Below are positions 57,557 through 64,000 of a DNA stretch of 64,000 nucleotides, in pieces. Source of the DNA: Rhodanobacter sp. L36 (GTDB taxonomy: Bacteria > Pseudomonadota > Gammaproteobacteria > Xanthomonadales > Rhodanobacteraceae); NCBI RefSeq assembly GCF_009765755.1, contig NZ_LMUV01000003.1:162661-226660 (forward strand), written 5' to 3'. The notes below the pieces were generated by a model. The model was given only the letters and a program-made list of their open reading frames with translations. It did not search any database and was not told the DNA's origin. The translations under genes were made by a program, and so were the position numbers. Numbering within the stretch: position 1 is the first letter of the stretch; each line of letters opens with the position of its first letter.

Positions 57557-58032
57557 CTTTTTCATCTTTGCTGCTTCGATCCACTGCGTTGTCATTGATG
57601 CTCGTGATGTCCGCGCCATCGCACGCGGCGATGCCAACTACGCCGACGCTGCATGTTGCGACGCTGGACGGAAAGACGTTCGACCTCGCCGCGCAGCGTG
57701 GCAAGTGGGTGATCGTCAACTATTGGGCAACCTGGTGCGTGCCGTGCATCAAGGAAATGCCGGACATCTCTCGCTTCGTCGCCGCACACAGGAACGTGGC
57801 CGCGATCGGGCTCGCTTACGACGACAGTGATCCGGCAGACATCAAGGCGTTCGTCGCCAAGCATCCGGTGGCATATCCGATCGCGCAGGTCGTGCTGGAC
57901 AAGCCGCTGAAGGATTTCGACGAGCCCAAGGGCTTGCCGACGACTTACGTCATCGCGCCGGATGGCAAGGTTGCCAAGCTGTTTATCGGTCCGGTCACGG
58001 CGGCATTGTTGAGCGCGGTGATCGGCAGGTAA
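57553..58032 (+). CDS. Exported TlpA-like thioredoxin-fold protein
   Basis: 159 residues: signal peptide (STALSLMLVMSAPSHAAM), then a thioredoxin fold with WVIVNYWATWCVPCIKEMP, the redox CxxC being Cys-Val-Pro-Cys, and the cis-Pro segment KGLPTTYVIAPDG. A periplasmic thiol-disulphide reductase or reducing partner is expected. The ATG overlaps the YihY stop; the stop overlaps the next gene by one base. Confidence 0.93.
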   Translation: MTFSSLLLRSTALSLMLVMSAPSHAAMPTTPTLHVATLDGKTFDLAAQRGKWVIVNYWATWCVPCIKEMPDISRFVAAHRNVAAIGLAYDDSDPADIKAFVAKHPVAYPIAQVVLDKPLKDFDEPKGLPTTYVIAPDGKVAKLFIGPVTAALLSAVIGR

Positions 58033-58298
58033 TGCCGACGGCGAAGTTCATCGCCAATGGAAGAGTGCAGGGCGTGTTCTATCGCGCCAGCACTCGTGAT
58101 CAGGCGCTGGCGCTTGGCCTTGCCGGTTACGCGAAAAATCTGCCCGATGGCCGCGTCGAAGTGTTGGCTACCGGCACCGCCGACGCGCTCGACGCACTCG
58201 AATGCTGGATGCGGCAAGGTCCGCCCACTGCAAAGGTCGACGCGGTGCAACGCGATGATGTCGCCGAGCAGGAATTGCACGGATTTCACACTCGCTGA
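58032..58298 (+). CDS. acyP: Acylphosphatase
   Basis: 88 residues, the standard length. NGRVQGVFYRASTRDQALALGL gives the phosphate-binding loop with the catalytic Arg, AGYAKNLPDGRVEVLATG gives the catalytic Asn, and the fold ends in the usual strand. Hydrolyses carboxyl-phosphate bonds. Start overlaps the previous TAA by one base. Confidence 0.96.
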   Translation: MPTAKFIANGRVQGVFYRASTRDQALALGLAGYAKNLPDGRVEVLATGTADALDALECWMRQGPPTAKVDAVQRDDVAEQELHGFHTR

Positions 58299-58301
58299 AA
58301 A

Positions 58302-59066
58302 TCAAAAAGTGTCGGGAACCCAAAGCGCCTTGTCGGTGACGTGTTCGCTTTTCGGCTTGCCCTTGAGCTTGGGCAGTTTCACTTCGGGGATCGGTTTGTC
58401 GCTCAACGGAATCTGCTGCAGAAGGTGCCGGATCAGGTTGACGCGTCCCTTTTTCTGATCGTTGAAGTCGACCACGAACCACGGCGCGTGCGCGCTGTGC
58501 GTGCGCTCGATCATCGTGTCGCGCAGTTCACCCATCTGGGCATATTTCTGTCGCGCGGCGAGATCGACGGGCGAAAGCTTCCAGCGTTTCAGCGGATCGT
58601 CAGCGCGTTCGGCGAATCGCGTTTCCTGTTCGGACTGATCCACCGCCAGCCAGTACTTGAGCAGAATGATGCCGTCGTCGGTCAGCAGTTTCTCGAACGC
58701 CGGCGCGGCGTCGAGGAAAGCCTCGTACTGTTCCTTGTTGCAGAACCCCATTGCCGGTTCGACCACCGCGCGGTTGTACCAGCTGCGATCGAACAGTACG
58801 AGTTCGCCGGCGCCGGGAAGATGCGCGACATAGCGCTGGAAATACCACTGCGTGGATTCCTCTTCGGTCGGCTTGCCGAGTGCGGCGATGCTGTAGTCGC
58901 GCGTGTCCAGGCTCTCGGTGAGGCGCTTGATCACACCGCCTTTGCCGGCGGCGTCACGTCCTTCAAAAATCACCACCAGACGTTTGCCGCTGCTGCGCAA
59001 TGCGTATTGCATGCGTACCAGTTCGATCTGCAATTCCTTCATGGCCTTGCGGTAATGCTTGCCCAT
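58302..59066 (-). CDS. ppk2: Polyphosphate kinase 2
   Basis: 254 residues, a one-domain class I PPK2. Walker A is FEGRDAAGKGGVIKRL, Walker B is ELVLFDRSWYNRA, with lid residues PLKRWKLSPVDLAARQKY and the C-terminal APWFVVDFNDQKKGRVNLIRHLL. Uses polyphosphate to phosphorylate nucleoside diphosphates, or the reverse. Converges on the acylphosphatase gene 3 bp away. Confidence 0.96.
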   Translation of the reverse strand: MGKHYRKAMKELQIELVRMQYALRSSGKRLVVIFEGRDAAGKGGVIKRLTESLDTRDYSIAALGKPTEEESTQWYFQRYVAHLPGAGELVLFDRSWYNRAVVEPAMGFCNKEQYEAFLDAAPAFEKLLTDDGIILLKYWLAVDQSEQETRFAERADDPLKRWKLSPVDLAARQKYAQMGELRDTMIERTHSAHAPWFVVDFNDQKKGRVNLIRHLLQQIPLSDKPIPEVKLPKLKGKPKSEHVTDKALWVPDTF

Positions 59067-59125
59067 GCTCGCCTCGCTGATGGTTACATCGTGATATCTG
59101 ATCGTGTCGTGCGTGACGAACCGGT

Positions 59126-60205
59126 TCAGACGTTGCCGAGTGCCTGCAACTGGTCGGCCTGGTTTTCGCGGGTCAACGTTTCGATCAATTCGCGCAGGTC
59201 ACCCTGCATGATGTCGGTCAGATGATAGAGGTTGAGGCCGATGCGGTGATCGGTCACCAGATTGTCCTTGTAACGATAGGTGCGGATGCGCTGGCTGCGG
59301 TCGCCGGTGCCGACCTGCAGGCGTCGTGATTCCGCTTGCGATGCGTTTTGCTTGCTGCGTTCGGCATCGAGCAGGCGCGCCTTGAGCAAGCTCATCGCGC
59401 GCGCACGATTCTTGTGCTGGCTGCGTTCTTCCTGACATTCCACCACGGTGCCGGTCGGCAGGTGCGTGATGCGGATGGCCGAATCGGTTTTGTTGACGTG
59501 CTGGCCACCTGCACCGGACGCGCGAAACGTATCGACTTTCAGGTCGGCGGGATTGATGTCGATTGCTTCGATCTCGTCGAGCTCGGGCATGATCGCCACG
59601 GTCGCGGTCGAGGTGTGTATGCGGCCTTGCGACTCGGTGGCCGGCACACGTTTCACGCAGTGCGCGCCGGATTCGAACTTCAGTTGCGAATACGCTCCCT
59701 TGCCTTCGATGCGCGCTACCACTTCCTTGTAGCCGCCATGTTCGCCGGCATGTTCGCTCAACACTTCGACATGCCAGCGGCGGCTCTCGGCGTAACGCAC
59801 ATACATGCGAAAAAGATCGCCGGCGAAAATCGCCGCTTCATCGCCGCCGGTTCCCGCGCGCACTTCAAGATAGAGATTCGCTTCGTCGCGCGGATCGTTC
59901 GGCAACAACAGCAGTTGCAGTTCGTTGTCGAGGTCGAGGAGCTGCTTTTCGAGCCGCGCGATGTCGTCGGCCGCCATCTCGCGCATCTCGGGATCGTCGA
60001 GCATGGCGCGGGTGTCAGCCAGCTCATTTTCGGCTTCGCGATGTTCGTGCAACGACTTCGTCACGGGTTCGAGCTGCGCGTATTCCTGCGAGAGCTCGCG
60101 AAAACGCGCGTTGTCGGCAAGCACGTCGGGTTGCGACAGCAGCAGGCCGATTTCTTCGTGACGCTCGGCGAGTGCTTCGAGCTTGCAGCGGATCGATGGG
60201 GTCAT
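59126..60205 (-). CDS. prfA: Peptide chain release factor 1
   Basis: 359 residues. Recognises UAA and UAG stops; the GGQ loop ([20 protein letters not shown]) hydrolyses peptidyl-tRNA. The start ATG 60205 gives the family N-terminus [19 protein letters not shown]. Follows hemA by 90 bp, the conserved hemA-prfA order. Confidence 0.98.
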   Translation of the reverse strand: MTPSIRCKLEALAERHEEIGLLLSQPDVLADNARFRELSQEYAQLEPVTKSLHEHREAENELADTRAMLDDPEMREMAADDIARLEKQLLDLDNELQLLLLPNDPRDEANLYLEVRAGTGGDEAAIFAGDLFRMYVRYAESRRWHVEVLSEHAGEHGGYKEVVARIEGKGAYSQLKFESGAHCVKRVPATESQGRIHTSTATVAIMPELDEIEAIDINPADLKVDTFRASGAGGQHVNKTDSAIRITHLPTGTVVECQEERSQHKNRARAMSLLKARLLDAERSKQNASQAESRRLQVGTGDRSQRIRTYRYKDNLVTDHRIGLNLYHLTDIMQGDLRELIETLTRENQADQLQALGNV

Positions 60206-60295
60206 GCGTGAATGCGTGGCTTCTGTGTAGGAGCGCACCCTGTGCGCGATCGCTGGTCGGATTGTCGCTGCGTGATTCGCGTGCAGGATGCGCTG

Positions 60296-61564
60296 CTACG
60301 GTGCTTCGGAGTCTTCATCCAGGCCGTATAGACGTCCGGCTGCGTGCAGTAGATCGAGATCGCCGCTCAGTGTCGCTTCGCGCAATCGCGCACTGGGGTG
60401 ATGCAGCAACTTGTTGGTGAGCGTGTTGGCGAGGAACGCCAGGGCCTCGTCCGGCGACTTGCCGCGCGCGAGCATGGCGCGTGCCTTGTCGAGCACTTCA
60501 TCGCGATGGAGTTCGGCGTTCTGGCGCATGTCCAGCGCCGGATTGCGCAGCGTGAGCGCGCGGCGCCATGCCATGTACCGATCAACCTGCAGGTCGATGA
60601 TCGCGCCGGCCTCGCGCGCGGCGGCCTCGCGTGAGCGGCGGTTGTCGTCGATGACCTGGCGCAGGTCATCGATGCCGTAGAGATATACGTCGGGCAGGTC
60701 GCCGACGCTGGCTTCGATGTCTCGCGGCACGGCAATGTCGACCATGAACATCGGCTTGCGACGACGTGCTGTCATCGCCTTTTCGACCATCTCGCGCGTC
60801 AGCACCGGCAGTCGCGCAGCGGTGGACGAAATCACGATGTCAGCTTCGGCCAGGTGTTGCGGGAGATCGGCCAGCGCGATCGCATAGCCCCCGTAGCGGC
60901 CAGCGAGTTCCTGCGCGCTTTCGAGCGTGCGGTTGGCGACGATGATGCGCCGCGCATGCTTGTCGGCGAGGTGGCGCGCGGCCAGTTCGATGGTGTCGCC
61001 CGCGCCGATCAGCAGCACGCAGGCCTGCCGCAGGTCGGTGAATACCTGCTCGGCGAGTCGTACCGCGGTAAACGCGACAGACACGGTGTACGCACCGATG
61101 CGCGTATCCGTGCGCACGCGCTTGGCGACGGCGAAGGTGTGCTGAAGCAGGCGGTCGAGCGGTGCCTTCAATACCTGCGCATCGCGTGCCTGCTGATAGG
61201 CGTCCTTCACCTGGCCGAGGATCTGCGGTTCGCCCAGCACCATCGAGTCCAACCCGGTGGCGACGCGAAACATGTGACGCACGGCGTCGCTTTCATCGTG
61301 CCTGTACAGGAACTCGTCCAGCTTGCCGGGAGTCAGACGGTGGTGACGGCTCAACCATGCCAGCGGAATGTTCTCCGCGCCACTCGCCACGCCGACGTAC
61401 AACTCGGTTCGGTTGCAGGTGGACAGGATCATCGCTTCTTCCACGCCCGGCTCGCGCGTCAGCTCAAGCAAAGCGCTGCCGGCGGCGTCCGGATCGAACG
61501 CCACCTGCTCGCGCAGGGCAACAGGCGCGGTGAGGTGATTGAGCCCGAGGGCGATCAGCGGCAT
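60296..61564 (-). CDS. hemA: Glutamyl-tRNA reductase
   Basis: First committed enzyme of C5-pathway tetrapyrrole synthesis, 422 residues from ATG 61564 (MPLIALGLNHLTAPVALRE). The catalytic Cys lies in ILSTCNRTELYV, SCAFAV-type HTFAVAKRVRTDTRIG follows, the NADPH domain has VLLIGAGDTIELAARHL, and a C-terminal dimerisation helix ends the protein. Diverges from the TPR gene by 72 bp. Confidence 0.97.
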   Translation of the reverse strand: MPLIALGLNHLTAPVALREQVAFDPDAAGSALLELTREPGVEEAMILSTCNRTELYVGVASGAENIPLAWLSRHHRLTPGKLDEFLYRHDESDAVRHMFRVATGLDSMVLGEPQILGQVKDAYQQARDAQVLKAPLDRLLQHTFAVAKRVRTDTRIGAYTVSVAFTAVRLAEQVFTDLRQACVLLIGAGDTIELAARHLADKHARRIIVANRTLESAQELAGRYGGYAIALADLPQHLAEADIVISSTAARLPVLTREMVEKAMTARRRKPMFMVDIAVPRDIEASVGDLPDVYLYGIDDLRQVIDDNRRSREAAAREAGAIIDLQVDRYMAWRRALTLRNPALDMRQNAELHRDEVLDKARAMLARGKSPDEALAFLANTLTNKLLHHPSARLREATLSGDLDLLHAAGRLYGLDEDSEAP

Positions 61565-61635
61565 ATCTTGGGTGAAGCTTCCCGAAGGGCGGTGGTCGGC
61601 GACGTGGGCTAAGCTTGACGGGTCTGTCGTGAGCG

Positions 61636-63411
61636 ATGACGCGCACGGCTGCATTGGTGGACGGTACGGAGAGTAGTGTGCGGAGCAGGGCGTTCAAGTT
61701 CAAGCAACTGCGGCATTTTACGGCAGTCGTGCTGGTCGTGCTGGGCGGCTGCGCAGTGGCTCCGTCGCGACCGGCGCCGAAGGTCAACGCGAGTCCGCAA
61801 CCGTTGGCGCGGTTGGTGATCGCCACGCCTGACACCGATCACGATGTGCTGGCCCAGTTGCTCACCGGCGAGCTGGCGCTGGGCCATACCGATTTGAAGA
61901 CCGCATCGGACGCCTATGGCAAGGCCATGCTTTCCAGCAACGATCCACGCGTGGCCGAACGCGCTACCTCGCTGGCGCTTGCCGTCCATGACAATGTCGC
62001 CGCCCGTCGCGCGCTGGATCGCTGGCAACTACTGGGCGCGCAACCGGTCGCCATGGCGGAAGCGCGCGCCGGGTTGGCGATAGCACAAGGCGATTCTGCC
62101 GAAGCGAAGCGCCAGCTCGAACTGCTCACCAGCAGCGGCGCCAAGGATGCATGGCGGACTTTCGGGCGCGTGCTGCTGGGCGATTCCGATCAGGCGCAGG
62201 CTGCGCAACTTCTTCAATCGCTGGCGACACCGAAACGCCTGCCGGCGGATCCGCAGGCGTGGCTCGCGATGAGCGAGCTTGGCGACAAATTCAATCAGCA
62301 CGCGTATGCCGTCGGTATCGCCGACGCGGCCATGCAGAAGTTCGGAACGGCCGAAACGTATGCGTGGGCCGCGCAGGTGAAATTCAAGGACGGTGATCAC
62401 GCCGGTGCGCGCGCGTTGTTGCAGAAAGCCATCGCGAAGGCGCCGCAGAACATCCAGCTGCGTCTGACCTACGCCGGCGTACTTACCGACGCGGGCGAGT
62501 ACGCAGAGGCATCACGCCTGCTCGATCACGGCCCACAGAATGCCGACACTTTCGCCATGCGCGCCGCACTCGCCGCGCGCAACAAGGACGCCACGGCACT
62601 CGCTTCGATTTACCAGCAAATGCAACAGGCCGCGCCCGATGTGCGCGAACGCAGCGCTTACCTGCTCGGGCAACTCGCCGAAATGCAGCATCGCGACGAT
62701 GAAGCGCTGGCCTGGTACGGACAGGTGGGCGATGACGACGCCCATGCGTTCGATGCCGACCTGCACAGCGCGATCATCCTGCAATCGCAGGGCAAGACTG
62801 ACGACGCGCATCAGCTGCTCGAACAGATGCAGACGGACTATCTCGAACAGCCTGCGCAACTGCGTCAGGCCTATGAGGTCGATGCCGAGCTCTACATGCG
62901 CGATTTGAATTACGCGAAAGCCGAGGATGCTTTCAGCCATGCGTTGCAGGTGGTGCCGAACGATCCGGGCCTGCTGTACGGACGCGGGCTGGCCTATGCG
63001 GAAGCCGACCAGATCGATCAGGCGGTGCAGGATTTCCAGCAGCTTCTGAAGATCAAGCCCGGCGATATCGATGCGAGCAACGCACTCGGTTTCACGCTCG
63101 CCGACGCCAATCGCGACCTTCCCGAGGCCGAGCGTCTGATCAACAGCGCGCGGTCCGCCAAACCCGACGACCCGGCGATCGCGGATTCCTGGGGCTGGCT
63201 GCAATATCGCCTCGGCCATCTCGACCAAGCCGTCCAGACGCTGCAGAGTTCATGGCTCGCGCGCAAGGACGCGGATGTCGGCGTGCATTTGGGCGAGGTG
63301 TTATGGAAGCAGGGTCGCAAGCAGGATGCGCAGCGTGTGTTCGAGGAAGTGCGCAAGCTCGATCCGCACAACACTGCATTGCAGAACACCCTGAAGCGGC
63401 TTCACCTTTGA
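61636..63411 (+). CDS. TPR lipoprotein upstream of lolB
   Basis: 591 residues. Lipobox VVLGGCAV places a lipidated Cys near residue 39. The rest is tandem TPR-type helical repeats, e.g. LALGHTDLKTASDAYGKAML, LARNKDATALASIYQQM and NYAKAEDAFSHALQVVPNDPGLLYGRGLAYAEADQIDQAVQDFQQLLKI (read as short repeats). The position between hemA and lolB is typical of this order. Likely an envelope assembly or scaffolding protein. Confidence 0.92.
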   Translation: MTRTAALVDGTESSVRSRAFKFKQLRHFTAVVLVVLGGCAVAPSRPAPKVNASPQPLARLVIATPDTDHDVLAQLLTGELALGHTDLKTASDAYGKAMLSSNDPRVAERATSLALAVHDNVAARRALDRWQLLGAQPVAMAEARAGLAIAQGDSAEAKRQLELLTSSGAKDAWRTFGRVLLGDSDQAQAAQLLQSLATPKRLPADPQAWLAMSELGDKFNQHAYAVGIADAAMQKFGTAETYAWAAQVKFKDGDHAGARALLQKAIAKAPQNIQLRLTYAGVLTDAGEYAEASRLLDHGPQNADTFAMRAALAARNKDATALASIYQQMQQAAPDVRERSAYLLGQLAEMQHRDDEALAWYGQVGDDDAHAFDADLHSAIILQSQGKTDDAHQLLEQMQTDYLEQPAQLRQAYEVDAELYMRDLNYAKAEDAFSHALQVVPNDPGLLYGRGLAYAEADQIDQAVQDFQQLLKIKPGDIDASNALGFTLADANRDLPEAERLINSARSAKPDDPAIADSWGWLQYRLGHLDQAVQTLQSSWLARKDADVGVHLGEVLWKQGRKQDAQRVFEEVRKLDPHNTALQNTLKRLHL

Positions 63412-63424
63412 TGCGCGTGAATCC

Positions 63425-64000
63425 ATGAAGCGAAACCTCCGATTCCTTGCCGCCGCCTTGCCGCTGCTGCTCGCCGCCTGCGCGCCTGCCGTGCGCATGA
63501 AAGGCGATGCGGGCCTGCTCGACGCGCAACGCACGCGCGAACAGCAACTCGCGTCTGCGGAGCACTGGACGTTGCAGGGTCGGTTGTCGATCTCCGATGA
63601 CAAGGGCCACGGCGGCACCGGCAGTCTCGTGTGGACGCAGGATGGCGAGTACTACACCTTCGAGATGCGCGGCCCGGCGATCAGCGGCGCGAATTTCAGG
63701 CTCAGCGGCGGCCCGGACGGCGCGTTGCTCGAAGGCTTGGCCGAAGGTCCGCTGCGTGGTCCGGACGCCGAGGCATTGATGCGCAAGGCGGTCGGCTGGG
63801 CGGTTCCGCTGCGCGATCTGCGCGCGTGGGTGATGGGTTTGCGTGCGGACAGCGGCCCGGCGGAACTGAACTTCGGCACGGATCGACTGCCGTCGCTGCT
63901 GCAGCAGGACGGTTGGGTGGTGGACTATCGCGAATGGGATGCGGCACATCAGCCGCCGTTGCCGAAGAAGGTTTTCGCGACGAATCCGCCTTACAAGGTT
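63425..64000 (+). CDS. lolB: Outer-membrane lipoprotein receptor LolB (3' end beyond window)
   Basis: 192 codons visible, no stop before the right edge. The signal peptide LRFLAAALPLLLAAC gives a lipobox Cys near residue 19. The lolB beta-barrel-like half follows: WTLQGRLSISDDKGHGGTGSLVWTQDG and YYTFEMRGPAISGANFRLSGG, then AVPLRDLRAWVMGL. Accepts lipoproteins from LolA and inserts them into the outer membrane. Starts 14 bp after the TPR gene. Confidence 0.95.
   Translation, partial: MKRNLRFLAAALPLLLAACAPAVRMKGDAGLLDAQRTREQQLASAEHWTLQGRLSISDDKGHGGTGSLVWTQDGEYYTFEMRGPAISGANFRLSGGPDGALLEGLAEGPLRGPDAEALMRKAVGWAVPLRDLRAWVMGLRADSGPAELNFGTDRLPSLLQQDGWVVDYREWDAAHQPPLPKKVFATNPPYKV

Overview
The window looks like chromosomal DNA of a high-GC gammaproteobacterium of the Xanthomonadales (Lysobacterales), most likely Rhodanobacteraceae (Dyella, Luteibacter or Rhodanobacter type). 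The evidence is a large TonB-dependent receptor beside a GH13 alpha-glucosidase, the gene orders ftsY/rsmD/coaD/ferredoxin and prfA-hemA opposite TPR-lolB, a split PntA, and two xanthomonalisin-like S53 peptidases. This placement is inference from gene content and order; no database was searched.

Layout. 0-5 kb: a TonB-dependent receptor (cut by the left edge) diverges from an alpha-glucosidase, with a near-palindromic 15-bp box present twice, inverted, between them. 5-10 kb: exported M28 peptidase, PepSY protein, PD40 lipoprotein with a small overlapping ORF, and a LytS/LytTR two-component pair. 10-19.8 kb: an NTF2-like exported protein, a MocR regulator, a CBA-type metal/RND efflux operon, and a divergent ArsR/SDR pair. 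19.9-27 kb: a YegD-like Hsp70 protein, an unknown protein, and two tandem S53 sedolisins, one with catalytic residues replaced. 27-32 kb is accessory in character: a regulator that joins a tyrosine-integrase arm-binding domain to a TrmB/LuxR-type regulator, a cupin pseudogene with two lesions, a MarR/FAD-monooxygenase divergent pair, a gene-free stretch with a decayed remnant, and a tRNA-Phe gene with its own promoter and terminator.

32-44 kb is housekeeping: yggX-mutY-asmA-like-ftsY on the minus strand, rsmD-coaD-lipoprotein and ferredoxin-ggt-MBL-TMEM43 on the plus strand, then NUDIX, exonuclease, nitroreductase and cytidine deaminase. 44-49 kb holds the proton-translocating transhydrogenase genes, with pntAA separated from pntAB-pntB by an antisense sigma factor / membrane protein / DUF3106 operon. 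49-64 kb carries sufT, a half-size asparaginase, an AidB-like acyl-CoA dehydrogenase, a GT2 plus polytopic membrane protein pair, wrbA-DUF2069, YihY-TlpA-like-acylphosphatase, ppk2, prfA-hemA, and a TPR lipoprotein followed by lolB (cut by the right edge).

The most interesting parts are the integrase-arm/TrmB-LuxR fusion, the paired active and apparently inactive sedolisins encoded just downstream of it, the double-lesion cupin pseudogene, and the sigma-factor module inside the pnt locus. I saw no CRISPR array, rRNA gene, complete insertion sequence or intact prophage.
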